The notes: generated by a model from the sequence alone, not told the origin. A stretch of 36,340 nucleotides of DNA from Patescibacteria group bacterium (GCA_028714475.1 JAQTNC010000013.1:1-36340); one strand, 5' to 3'. Positions 8,327 through 14,671 are shown, counted from the stretch's first letter. Made by a program: numbers and translations.

Positions 8327-8847
8327 AATTCATCGGCATTAGCGGCGGGTGGAAGAAAACCAACACGGCGGTGGAGGAGGCCGTGCGCGAGGCCGTGAGT
8401 CACATCATGGCGGCCGGCGACGGCATCGTGGCCGGCGGCGCGCTCGGCGTGGATTTTTTCGCCGTGGACGAGGCGATGAAGCTCGACCCGGCGGCCAGCC
8501 GCATCAAGGTTTTCCTGCCGACGACGCTCGAAAGATACGCGGCGCATTACCGGCAAAGGGCAGGGGAGGAAGTGGTGACGCCGGCGCAAGCGGAAATGCT
8601 GATTGGACAGTTGACTCGGCTGAAGCAAACCAACCCGGCGGCGGTCATCGAGAATCCGGCGAACGAAGTCGTGGACAAGGCGGCATATTTCGACCGCGAC
8701 ACCGCGGTCGTCAACGCCTCCGACGAACTCCTGGCTTTTCACGTCGTTTCCCACGTTAGCGACGGCCCAGGCACCCTCGACACGATCTCCAAGGCCCGCG
8801 CCAAGGGCATCCCCATTTCAGTGAGGGAGTTCAATTTATCGGAATGA
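8323..8847 (+). CDS. SLOG-type Rossmann nucleotide-binding protein
   Basis: 174 residues. The N-terminus MKFIGISGG and the motif AGGALGVDFFAVDEA (37-51) match the SLOG superfamily (DprA, LOG, YpsA-like), whose glycine-rich loop binds nucleotides or nucleotide-derived ligands. A later strand and helix (DRDTAVVNASDELLAFHV, then GTLDTISKARAKGIPI) carry the second half of the fold. SLOG proteins act as nucleotide hydrolases or as sensors in nucleotide-signalled conflict systems. It is translationally coupled to the upstream ASCH gene and lies six bases before the deaminase. Confidence 0.8.
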   Translation: MKFIGISGGWKKTNTAVEEAVREAVSHIMAAGDGIVAGGALGVDFFAVDEAMKLDPAASRIKVFLPTTLERYAAHYRQRAGEEVVTPAQAEMLIGQLTRLKQTNPAAVIENPANEVVDKAAYFDRDTAVVNASDELLAFHVVSHVSDGPGTLDTISKARAKGIPISVREFNLSE

Positions 8848-8853
8848 AACCCT

Positions 8854-9339
8854 ATGCGATATCTTGCCGACAACGAACGCGCTGACGCCGAACGCTGGAT
8901 GCGGGCGGCGGCCGAAGAAGCGAAGAAGGCGCTTTGCGAGCGGGACAAATGCGGCGCGGTCATCGTGCGTGACGGCGCGATGATCGGCGCGGGCTACAAC
9001 GCCCCGCCGCGCGACGACGAGCGGTACCGGATGTGTGCGGAAACAAACCGGCCCAGCGTCAAGCCGAAGTCCGACCGAACCTGCTGCATGCATGCGGAAT
9101 GGCGCGCGGTCATGGATGCGTTGCGTCGGCACCCAAAGGAAATCGTCGGCGGTCGGCTTTACTTCACTCGCGTTGACGACGCCGGAGTCATCCTTCGATC
9201 CGGCCGACCATATTGCACGGTCTGCAGTCGCTTGGCGTTGGATGCCGGCCTGGATGAGTTTCTCCTCTGGCACGAGGACGGCATCGCCAGCTATCCGACC
9301 GGGGAATACAATCGGCTGTCTTACGATTACATGGGCTAG
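8854..9339 (+). CDS. Cytidine/deoxycytidylate deaminase family protein
   Basis: 161 residues. The zinc site is H80-A-E82 (in CCMHAEWRA) plus C121 and C124 (in RPYCTVC), the standard C[H]AE / PCxxC arrangement with one residue inserted after the Pro. E82 is the proton shuttle. The family deaminates cytosine, cytidine, dCMP or related bases. Two extra cysteines (C77, C78) precede the HAE. It is the fourth gene of the 7334-9907 unit; with the flanking ASCH genes it supports a link to modified or free nucleotides. Confidence 0.87.
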   Translation: MRYLADNERADAERWMRAAAEEAKKALCERDKCGAVIVRDGAMIGAGYNAPPRDDERYRMCAETNRPSVKPKSDRTCCMHAEWRAVMDALRRHPKEIVGGRLYFTRVDDAGVILRSGRPYCTVCSRLALDAGLDEFLLWHEDGIASYPTGEYNRLSYDYMG

Positions 9340-9358
9340 CCGGGGGCGACACCAATCT

Positions 9359-9907
9359 ATGCACCACGTCGCCATCATGCGCCCCAGCTGGCGTCTCATC
9401 CCGAAAATAGTCGCTGGCGAGAAGACCATCGAGTCGCGTTGGTATCTGACGCGGCGGACGCCGTGGGGCATGGTTCGGGCCGGCGATACGGTTTATTTCA
9501 AGGATTCCGGCCGGCCGGTCACGGCGCGCGCCAGGGTCGCGGCCGTCGAACAGCACGCCGACCTCACGCCTAGCCGCGTTCGAGCGCTTCTCGCCGCGCA
9601 TGGCCGGGCCATCGGCATCGCTCCGGCCGACACGAAAATTTTTCACGCTCGTCTTAAGGACAAGCGTTTTTGCGTCCTCATCCATCTCAAGGACGCCTCA
9701 ACGGTCGCGCCGTTCGAGATTGACAAGACCGGCTTTGGCAACGCCTGCGCCTGGCTCACCATGTCGGACATCGACCGCATGCGGGTCAATGATGCCGGTG
9801 TGGCCAGGAGAATGAAGTCGAATAGGTTCGAAACAAAAAACGCCCATGGGGCGTTCAGACGGAAGGGGAGAGGCGCGGCCGTCACTCGTAGCGGAGTTCG
9901 GCAGTGA
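9359..9907 (+). CDS. Second ASCH-domain protein, possibly with a run-on C-terminus
   Basis: 182 residues; the ASCH core is IVAGEKTIESRW (G-x-K-x-x-E-x-R) and VRAGDTVYFKDSG, followed by RFCVLIHL and PFEIDKTGFGNACAWLT. After about residue 145 the sequence becomes low-complexity and basic and runs through the antisense gene's terminator (9835-9855), overlapping the end of the minus-strand CDS at 9882. A near-identical copy of the PFEIDKTGFGNACAWLT segment at 10238-10296 ends soon after, suggesting this C-terminus may have lost its original stop. It differs in sequence from the first ASCH gene, so the two are not a recent duplication. Confidence 0.75.
   Translation: MHHVAIMRPSWRLIPKIVAGEKTIESRWYLTRRTPWGMVRAGDTVYFKDSGRPVTARARVAAVEQHADLTPSRVRALLAAHGRAIGIAPADTKIFHARLKDKRFCVLIHLKDASTVAPFEIDKTGFGNACAWLTMSDIDRMRVNDAGVARRMKSNRFETKNAHGAFRRKGRGAAVTRSGVRQ
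9835..9855 (-). terminator. Terminator of the 75-aa minus-strand gene
   Basis: Minus-strand stem AACGCCC/GGGCGTT (9855-9849 with 9845-9839) with a CAT loop, running into a T tract. It lies inside the 3' part of the convergent ASCH gene. Confidence 0.65.
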
Positions 9908-10109
9908 GGGCGGCGTAGAGTTGCGGACGGTTCCTCTCGATGAGGCGCAGGATTTGGATGGCCCCCTCGATAGCATCGTCCCCGTCCACGTGCAATTCGT
10001 AAAAGAGCGTTTTTACCTGCTCGTCAGAGAATTCCTCCGGCGCGAGCACCGCCAGCTTGAGTTTCTCGACCTCGGACAGTTCCTGACTTTCCGGCTTCTG
10101 CTCGGACAT
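9882..10109 (-). CDS. Small acidic hypothetical protein (75 aa)
   Basis: Begins MSEQKPESQELSEVEKLKL and is helical and acidic; no family is recognised. An AGAGGTG ribosome site lies just before the ATG. It has a consensus-like promoter (10139-10167) and an intrinsic terminator (9835-9855), so it is a complete monocistronic unit. It is convergent with, and overlaps by 26 bases, the second ASCH gene; regulation by transcriptional collision is possible. Confidence 0.7.
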   Translation of the reverse strand: MSEQKPESQELSEVEKLKLAVLAPEEFSDEQVKTLFYELHVDGDDAIEGAIQILRLIERNRPQLYAALTAELRYE

Positions 10110-10138
10110 TTTTTCACCTCTGGCATTAGGTTTACGCC

Positions 10139-10167
10139 ACTTTAGCCGATTATTGGACTCGTGTCAA
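10139..10167 (-). promoter_or_regulatory. Promoter of the 75-aa gene
   Basis: Minus-strand TTGACA (10167-10162), 17 bp, TAAAGT (10144-10139). Confidence 0.7.
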
Positions 10168-10224
10168 CAAGTTGCGGACCCTCGATCGCCTAGCAGAGTC
10201 GGTCAATTCACGCCGTCACCCGCA

Positions 10225-10350
10225 TTGCCGTCACAGGCGGTCGCGCCGTTCGAGATTGACAAGACCGGTTTCGGCAACGCCTGCGCCTGGCTCACCGTGA
10301 TGGACGTGGCCGCCCTGCGCGAACCAAACGGTGCCGCTAATTCGATCTAA
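10225..10350 (+). pseudogene. C-terminal fragment of an ASCH-domain gene
   Basis: 10238-10296 matches 9702-9760 (inside the second ASCH gene) at 57 of 59 bases, with the two differences synonymous (GGC/GGT, TTT/TTC). The frame ends at 10350 with a different tail, VMDVAALREPNGAANSI. No N-terminal ASCH sequence precedes it, so it is a remnant of a paralogue, or of the original end of the neighbouring gene, separated by the insertion of the minus-strand gene. Confidence 0.7.
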
Positions 10351-10383
10351 AAAAACGGCACCCCCAGCGAGCTAGGGGCGCCG
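10348..10383 (-). terminator. Terminator of the 256-aa minus-strand gene
   Basis: Minus-strand stem with GGGG/CCCC and CGGC/GCCG arms separated by a one-base mismatch (10356-10365 with 10375-10383), followed by seven T. Confidence 0.75.
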
Positions 10384-10410
10384 CGTTGCGCGTTAGGAGT
10401 TGTCTGACCG

Positions 10411-11181
10411 TCAAGCGGCTACGGCCGGAACCCTAATCGTTGGGCGGCTGTCGCTCGCATCTCCGCGACGTGATTCGTACCGCGCTGACAGCGTCCGTCC
10501 CAAGAGGCTCTCTTTCCCGCAGATGGCCAGCGCCGTGTCGAGGGCGGTCAGGGCCTCATCGTCGGCGTATTGATCGCCGTCGATTCGCGAAATGGCGAGT
10601 TTTGTGGCTACGGCACCGCCCGAGCGGGACGACGCCGTTCCTGTCAGCTGGTCGAGGTGTTCCGAGACCACTTCCACCAGCTCGGCCACGACGGCTCCTT
10701 CGGGCGCGGTGACCGATGGCGTGTCCTGGTCCTGGGAAGCTGGATTCATCGCGGCGGGCTCGTCGACAGGTTGCGCCTTCACGGCAGCGCAGGACTCCCT
10801 GGCGATGTGCCATGCGGCGACCTTTTCGACCAGCCTCGCCACCCTCTCATTCAACAACCTCGGACTCGGATGCTTCGGGGGGCCGTAGATGAGGCTCAAG
10901 TCGATGGGACGCGATTTCTTGAGACCGCGCCCGGTCGGAGCCTGGCCGAACCGGTCGAACCAGAGCCAGTCGGCATCGCTCAACGGAATGTCGCCGTTTT
11001 TCACGTCCGCGGAGAGCGCCGCGGCGTACAATTGAGGCCCCCAATCCTGGAAGGCCACACATACGTCGTGGACCTCCGCGTCCGTGGGCGAACTCTCGAG
11101 AAACGAGCGAAGCGCGCCGCTGACGACACTGTCCGGTGCGCGGGACATGAGCAGACTGCGGATAATACCAATATGCTTCAT
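10411..11181 (-). CDS. Hypothetical protein (256 aa)
   Basis: The ATG at 11181 follows an AGGGAG site; the protein begins MKHIGIIRSLLMSRAPDSVV. Residues 1-130 look like a compact helical domain (with DWLWFDRFGQAP and LNERVARLVEKVAAWHIA); 130-190 is an Ala/Pro/Asp-rich linker; the C-terminus is another helical stretch (DDEALTALDTALAICGKES). I recognise no family, catalytic motif, signal peptide or membrane segment. It is a complete unit with strong promoter (11212-11240) and terminator (10348-10383), so it is very likely expressed. Confidence 0.75.
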   Translation of the reverse strand: MKHIGIIRSLLMSRAPDSVVSGALRSFLESSPTDAEVHDVCVAFQDWGPQLYAAALSADVKNGDIPLSDADWLWFDRFGQAPTGRGLKKSRPIDLSLIYGPPKHPSPRLLNERVARLVEKVAAWHIARESCAAVKAQPVDEPAAMNPASQDQDTPSVTAPEGAVVAELVEVVSEHLDQLTGTASSRSGGAVATKLAISRIDGDQYADDEALTALDTALAICGKESLLGRTLSARYESRRGDASDSRPTIRVPAVAA

Positions 11182-11211
11182 TCTTGACTCCCTGTGAGCT
11201 GGTTGAGAGAA

Positions 11212-11240
11212 ATAATAGCATAAAATACGGCTCTTGTCAA
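11212..11240 (-). promoter_or_regulatory. Strong promoter of the 256-aa gene
   Basis: Minus-strand TTGACA (11240-11235), 17 bp, TATTAT (11217-11212), preceded by an ATGC extended -10. Confidence 0.8.
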
Positions 11241-11332
11241 GATGGACACGGCTTCCGGTCGAGCTAGTGAAAATACCCAAAAAGGGGTAGCATGGAAGCG
11301 GAACCAGCCCAAAGTCCTTAAAGGAAACCCGT

Positions 11333-11758
11333 ATGAACTGCATCTTCTGCGACATCGTGAGCAAGACCTCGCCGGCGTCCATCATCTATGAGGACGACAC
11401 CTGCTTGGCGTTCCTCGACATTTATCCGGTGAACGAGGGGCATGCCATCGTCATTCCGAAACACCACTGCAGCGACCTGCAGGAGTGCCCGCCGCAGACG
11501 GCCCAGCACCTCATCGCCGTCGTCCAGAAGATCAACGCCGCCATCATGAAGGCCGCCGGGTGCAACGGCGTCATCAACGAGATTCGCAACGGCCTGGAAG
11601 CGGATCAGGAAATCATGCACTTCAACGTCCATGCCGTGCCGCGCAAGTTGAACGATGGCTTCGGCTGGTTCTTTCCGCCGGGTTACCGCGAGCGCCCAAT
11701 CGAACGGGAGAAGCTCGATCGGCTGGCCGAAGCGGTGCGACAGAACCTCAAGGCTTGA
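11333..11758 (+). CDS. HIT-family protein with Asn in place of the catalytic His
   Basis: 141 residues with HIT/HinT features: N-terminal CIFCDIV and YEDDTCLAFLDIYPVNEGHAIVIPK, and the HIT motif MHFNVHAVPR. The canonical motif is H-x-H-x-H-x-x, the middle His being the nucleophile attacking the alpha-phosphate. Here it reads H96-F-N98-V-H100, so the nucleophile is Asn (codon AAC). Known HIT hydrolases with this replacement (for example H96N in human Fhit) lose turnover but still bind substrate. An AAGGA site precedes the ATG by 7 bases. It lies 10 bases upstream of an MTH1-like Nudix gene, so the two are probably co-expressed. A nucleotide-binding or sensing role is inference. Confidence 0.88.
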   Translation: MNCIFCDIVSKTSPASIIYEDDTCLAFLDIYPVNEGHAIVIPKHHCSDLQECPPQTAQHLIAVVQKINAAIMKAAGCNGVINEIRNGLEADQEIMHFNVHAVPRKLNDGFGWFFPPGYRERPIEREKLDRLAEAVRQNLKA

Positions 11759-11768
11759 TTCAAAGGCC

Positions 11769-12239
11769 ATGAAAAAAGTCCTCACCCTCGCCATCATCGA
11801 ACAGAACGGGCGCTTGCTTCTTGGTCTCAAGAAGCGCGGTTTCGGCACGGACAAGTGGAACGGCTTCGGCGGGAAGGTGACGCCAGGCGAAACCATCGAG
11901 GAAGCCAACCGCCGCGAGTGCCGCGAGGAGTGCGGCCTGGAAATTCAGGGCGCCAGCAAGGTCGGCGTTTGCGAATTCGAGTTCCGCGGCAATCCGGAAA
12001 TCATGGAGGTCCACATCTTCCGCGTTCACGAATGGTCTGGCATGCCGCTCGAAAGCGAGGAGATGCGTCCACGGTGGTTCGGCATCGAGGAGATCCCATT
12101 CGCCGAGATGTGGCCGGATGACGCGCATTGGCTGCCGCCGCTCCTGGCTGGCAAGACCTTCACCGGCAAATTCCTTTACGACGAGAACGGCACGGAGATC
12201 ATCGAATACGAAATAGCGGAGACGGACGTGTTGCCATAA
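11769..12239 (+). CDS. MTH1 (NUDT1)-like Nudix hydrolase, probable oxidised purine dNTPase
   Basis: 156 residues. The Nudix box is complete at 35-57 (G35, E41, R49, E50, E53, E54, G56) and is preceded by KWNGFGGKV as in human MTH1. The C-terminal half also follows MTH1: EMRPRWFGIEEIPFAEMWPDD, where W115, D117 and D118 correspond to the W117/D119/D120 base-recognition set, then GKFLYDENGTEIIEYEI. MTH1 sanitises the nucleotide pool by hydrolysing 8-oxo-dGTP and 2-OH-dATP to monophosphates. The gene follows the HIT gene by 10 bases. Confidence 0.88.
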   Translation: MKKVLTLAIIEQNGRLLLGLKKRGFGTDKWNGFGGKVTPGETIEEANRRECREECGLEIQGASKVGVCEFEFRGNPEIMEVHIFRVHEWSGMPLESEEMRPRWFGIEEIPFAEMWPDDAHWLPPLLAGKTFTGKFLYDENGTEIIEYEIAETDVLP

Positions 12240-12282
12240 TTATTTCGGCGGACGCTGGACGGGATGCGATGCGCCCGGCTGG

Positions 12283-12462
12283 GTGAATCGCGAGCTGGCG
12301 AGCGATTCACGGGCAGCATGGGCTGCCCGGGGTTTGGCGAGCAATCACCGATTCCTTGCGAGCCAAACGAACGAGACCACGAGGCGCACTTGTCGGTGCG
12401 GTGAGTGGTCGAGTGAGGGAAGCCGAGCGCAGCGCGCCCGGACCAGCGTCTGCCACAACCAA
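12283..12462 (+). ncRNA. Candidate structured RNA: run of hairpins with a shared tandem G.A motif
   Basis: No protein is supported here. Stems: 12283-12291 with 12302-12310; 12311-12317 with 12322-12328; 12332-12338 plus 12341-12344 with 12356-12359 plus 12362-12368; 12375-12380 plus 12385-12389 with 12396-12400 plus 12405-12410. In stems 1, 3 and 4 a closing C-G pair is followed by GA on each strand (for example 12339-12340 facing 12360-12361), predicting tandem sheared G.A pairs. The series ends in the terminator at 12465-12489. It could be a 3'UTR structure of the Nudix gene, a separate RNA, or a palindromic repeat cluster. Confidence 0.4.
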
Positions 12463-12464
12463 AA

Positions 12465-12489
12465 CCCCGGCCGTGAGGCCGGGGCTTTT
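12465..12489. terminator. Bidirectional intrinsic terminator
   Basis: Perfect 8-bp GC stem (12465-12472 with 12477-12484), GTGA loop, then CTTTTG on the plus strand. AAAA directly upstream gives a T tract on the minus strand. Confidence 0.85.
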
Positions 12490-12633
12490 GCTCCTGTAGG
12501 CTGCGTGGGCGAGCCCGGAACTTGGTTGTTGAAAGCGGGTAATTCTTGTTCAGGCGGCTGGGTCAGATACATGTGTCTGCCGCGGCTCGTGATGTAATTT
12601 CATCCTGACGAATCTTCCGGACCTGTGCGTCTG

Positions 12634-12789
12634 TCATCTCGCGATGACGGCTTTCGAACTGGATCGTGGTGGAGCGGCTATCAACTGGTTATCAGGCTGG
12701 CCGTTGGACGCGAGTGGTGTCCGGTCGCGGCGTGAACAGTGTTGCTTTGTCCTGTCTTCGGCTGGTGCGTTTCCACAGAGATTGCACAA
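12634..12789 (-). CDS. Possible leaderless small CxxC protein (51 aa)
   Basis: A TTG at 12789 sits seven bases after the minus-strand -10 box, where transcription should begin, and opens a frame reading (M)CNLCGNAPAEDRTKQHC, a CxxC...HC pattern like a small zinc finger. The frame continues, Arg/Ser-rich, to a stop at 12634 that overlaps (ATGA) the ATG of a 23-residue frame. Evidence is limited to promoter position and the cysteines; the product may not be made. From 12490 to 12630 nothing else is supported. Confidence 0.22.
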   Translation of the reverse strand: MCNLCGNAPAEDRTKQHCSRRDRTPLASNGQPDNQLIAAPPRSSSKAVIAR

Positions 12790-12811
12790 GGCCTATACTA
12801 TACATTATAAT
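12782..12811 (+). promoter_or_regulatory. Promoter of the Nudix/NTase pair
   Basis: TTGCAC (12782-12787), 18 bp, TATAAT (12806-12811). It overlaps the oppositely directed promoter at 12797-12825. Confidence 0.6.
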
Positions 12812-12825
12812 CGTCAAAGTGTCAA
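12797..12825 (-). promoter_or_regulatory. Minus-strand promoter facing the terminator at 12465
   Basis: TTGACA (12825-12820), 17 bp, TATAGT (12802-12797). Its -10 lies in the spacer of the plus-strand promoter, so the two promoters should exclude each other. Confidence 0.65.
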
Positions 12826-12883
12826 GGGCGCGACCATCACAAAAGTCGTAACAAGCCCGAACCCAGCCAAATAACCCCTACTT

Positions 12884-13417
12884 ATGCCCGCTGAAAAAAT
12901 CAGTCTCGACCAGGCCAAATCCGACAAGCTCTTCTATTTCGTCGCCAACGTCGTCATTTACCGCCCGACGGACGGGCGCTGTCTCATCCTCAAGCGCAGC
13001 GAGCGCGAGAAGGTCCATCCCGGCAAATACTGCGTGCCCGGCGGCAAGCTCGAGTGGGCGGACATGGACATCGCGCGCCCGACGCGGATGAACGACGACG
13101 TAATTGATTTCGAGAACGCGGTCGAGGATCTGCTCGTGCGCGAGGCGAGGGAGGAGGCGGGCGTCGAAATCGGCAACGGCCTCAAGTATATCAACAGCGT
13201 CGCCTTCGTTCGGCCGGACGGAATTCCGGTCGTGCTCGTCAAGTTCGCCGCGCCGTATCTTGGCGGCGAGGTCAAGCTGGAAGAGGGGGGATTTACCGAC
13301 TTCGCTTGGGTCAATGCTGCCGAGGCCGAATCCTACGACTGCATCCGGGGCATTCCGGACGAAGTCGCGCAAGCCATCGCGGCGTTTTCCTGCGCGCCGG
13401 CGGCAAAAGACGCTTGA
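12884..13417 (+). CDS. Nudix hydrolase with an insertion inside the Nudix box
   Basis: 177 residues. VPGGKLEW (51-58) begins the Nudix box and REAREEAGV (86-94) ends it, but 18 extra residues (within ADMDIARPTRMNDDVIDF, 59-76) separate them compared with the standard spacing. E87, E90 and E91 remain as metal ligands; the earlier Glu of the box is not cleanly placed. The insertion would enlarge the loop next to the active site, so substrate choice may differ from the other two Nudix proteins here. It starts about 65 bases after a TATAAT promoter and is followed after 14 bases by a nucleotidyltransferase-fold gene. Confidence 0.85.
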   Translation: MPAEKISLDQAKSDKLFYFVANVVIYRPTDGRCLILKRSEREKVHPGKYCVPGGKLEWADMDIARPTRMNDDVIDFENAVEDLLVREAREEAGVEIGNGLKYINSVAFVRPDGIPVVLVKFAAPYLGGEVKLEEGGFTDFAWVNAAEAESYDCIRGIPDEVAQAIAAFSCAPAAKDA

Positions 13418-13431
13418 AAGATTGTCTCGAC

Positions 13432-13845
13432 ATGTCGAAACTGACCGATCATCCGCTTATCCGCGAGTTGCTCACGCTCGGCTTGCCGCCGGACGATTTT
13501 GCCATCTTCGGCAGCGGCCCGATGTTGGCGCATGGCCTCAAGGAAGCCAACGACTTGGACATCATCGCGCGCGGCATGGCTTGGCAATTGGCGCAGGCGC
13601 TCGGCGAGGTGCGGCGCTCGGCTGGCGGCGGGGTCAAGGCGGTTTTTGCGAACGGCCGCATCGAGATTTTTCCCGATTGGGGCCCAGGGGATTGGAACGT
13701 GAACACCTTGATTGATCAGGCGGAAATCATCGACGGCATTCGCTTCGTGACTTTGGAGAATGTCCTGAAATGGAAGAAAATGATGAACCGCCCGAAAGAC
13801 GCGGAGCATATCAGGATCATCGAGGATTATCTGAAAGGGCATTAG
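13432..13845 (+). CDS. Minimal nucleotidyltransferase-fold protein
   Basis: 137 residues with the pol-beta superfamily signature: FGSGPMLAHG (G27, S28) followed by D41-L-D43, and a third carboxylate E78 in GRIEIFP. The remaining helices carry KWKKMMNRPKDAEHIRIIEDY, common to stand-alone MNT-like and AbiEii-like proteins, where the RPKD segment follows the catalytic domain. Members transfer NMP groups to proteins, RNA or small molecules, and several are toxins or antitoxins. No HEPN partner is adjacent; its neighbour is the Nudix gene. Confidence 0.82.
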   Translation: MSKLTDHPLIRELLTLGLPPDDFAIFGSGPMLAHGLKEANDLDIIARGMAWQLAQALGEVRRSAGGGVKAVFANGRIEIFPDWGPGDWNVNTLIDQAEIIDGIRFVTLENVLKWKKMMNRPKDAEHIRIIEDYLKGH

Positions 13846-13869
13846 GGTTTCTCCCTAGAGCGGGACGCC

Positions 13870-14040
13870 CCTTTTCTCCCCCGAGCGGAGGCCGCCTTAG
13901 GCGGCCGCAGTCGAGGGGCGGGCCCTCCACAAGGTCGGGCCAGAATAATATATTATTCCTCGAGCGGAGCGCAGTCGGCGCACCATAATGTATTATTGTG
14001 CCGCCGCCCCGGCCCGGGAGCCGGGGCGAGGGGTTTCCCC
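13870..14040. repeat. Nested palindromic repeats downstream of the NTase gene
   Basis: The region between 13845 and 14053 holds a GGCCGCC/GGCGGCC palindrome (around 13888-13904) inserted in a CTCGACTGCG...CTCCGCTCGGGG REP-like palindrome; a GCCC/GGGC hairpin with the loop CCACAAGGT (around 13922-13940), the reverse complement of one at 3520-3540; a 16-bp AT palindrome (13943-13958); an uninterrupted REP-like copy (around 13959-13977); an imperfect hairpin with a second AT-rich core (13978-14003); and a CCCCGGC/GCCGGGG hairpin (around 14007-14026). No gene is seen. Confidence 0.65.
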
Positions 14041-14052
14041 TTGGTGTTGGAC

Positions 14053-14081
14053 TTGACAATCGCGGCCGTTGCTGATTAGCT
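14053..14081 (+). promoter_or_regulatory. Promoter of the 132-aa gene
   Basis: TTGACA (14053-14058), 17 bp, TTAGCT (14076-14081). Confidence 0.5.
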
Positions 14082-14182
14082 TTCCTCAACGCGAATGCCT
14101 CGAGACAAGTGGCTACGGCCGTTTGCCTTGAGCAAAAAAGCGCGCGGTTGCTGTTTTCACCACGCCAGAGAGGAGCGCCATC

Positions 14183-14581
14183 ATGAGTTGGGATTGGTTA
14201 TGGAGTCTGTTGAGGACTAGGGTCACCGTGCTGTTCGAGTTGGAAGACGCAAAGGCTCCGCCGTTCCGCCTGTCGGAAGTGTCTTTCGATGAGGATACCG
14301 TCCACGTCGAACAGGCGGATTTCGCCGGTCGCCAGGTTGTCGTCACCTTGTTCGGTAGCCAAGCCTTCGCGTTTTTCTATCAAGGGGACAACCGGGCGGT
14401 GTGCATCGCTCGTCGTCCGTTCGGCCGCGTTCTGGTCACTTACCGATACAAAGGCGGAAATCACTGGGTCGATCTCGACCGGTGCGATGCCAGCCTAGAC
14501 ATCGGTGGCAAGCCAGTCGTGGCCAAGCTCACGGACGGCCCGAAGCTGACCCTGACCCGCCGCTGGCTCACGGCTAGTTGA
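14183..14581 (+). CDS. Hypothetical protein (132 aa)
   Basis: Starts MSWDWLWSLLRTRV after an AGGAG site seven bases upstream. It appears rich in beta strands (TVHVEQADF, QVVVTLFGSQAFAFFY, RVLVTYRYKG, KLTLTRRWL) with a hydrophobic, Trp-rich N-terminal helix that could touch the membrane. No family or catalytic motif is recognised. The gene has its own promoter (14053-14081) and a strong terminator (14623-14658), so it is a self-contained unit. Confidence 0.7.
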   Translation: MSWDWLWSLLRTRVTVLFELEDAKAPPFRLSEVSFDEDTVHVEQADFAGRQVVVTLFGSQAFAFFYQGDNRAVCIARRPFGRVLVTYRYKGGNHWVDLDRCDASLDIGGKPVVAKLTDGPKLTLTRRWLTAS

Positions 14582-14622
14582 GCAGAGCCTCTTTACGTTC
14601 GGGCAAAGTCGCCCGAAAAACG

Positions 14623-14658
14623 CCACCAGCGCCTTCGCGCTCGGTGGTTTTGTTTTTT
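14623..14658 (+). terminator. Intrinsic terminator of the 132-aa gene
   Basis: Stem CCACC-AGCGC / GCGCT-C-GGTGG (14623-14632 with 14637-14647) with CTTC loop, followed by TTTTGTTTTTTT. Another hairpin (TTCGGGC/GCCCGAA, about 14598-14617) precedes it. Confidence 0.85.
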
Positions 14659-14671
14659 TGAAAAACGTCAT

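Noticed and set aside
12345-12572. Minus-strand open frame of 75 codons
   Set aside because: It runs through the terminator hairpin at 12465-12489 and lacks a ribosome site.
12600-12650. SRP-RNA-like GGTCCGGAAG on the minus strand
   Set aside because: The required flanking AGCAG and symmetric loop are missing, so it is not an SRP RNA.
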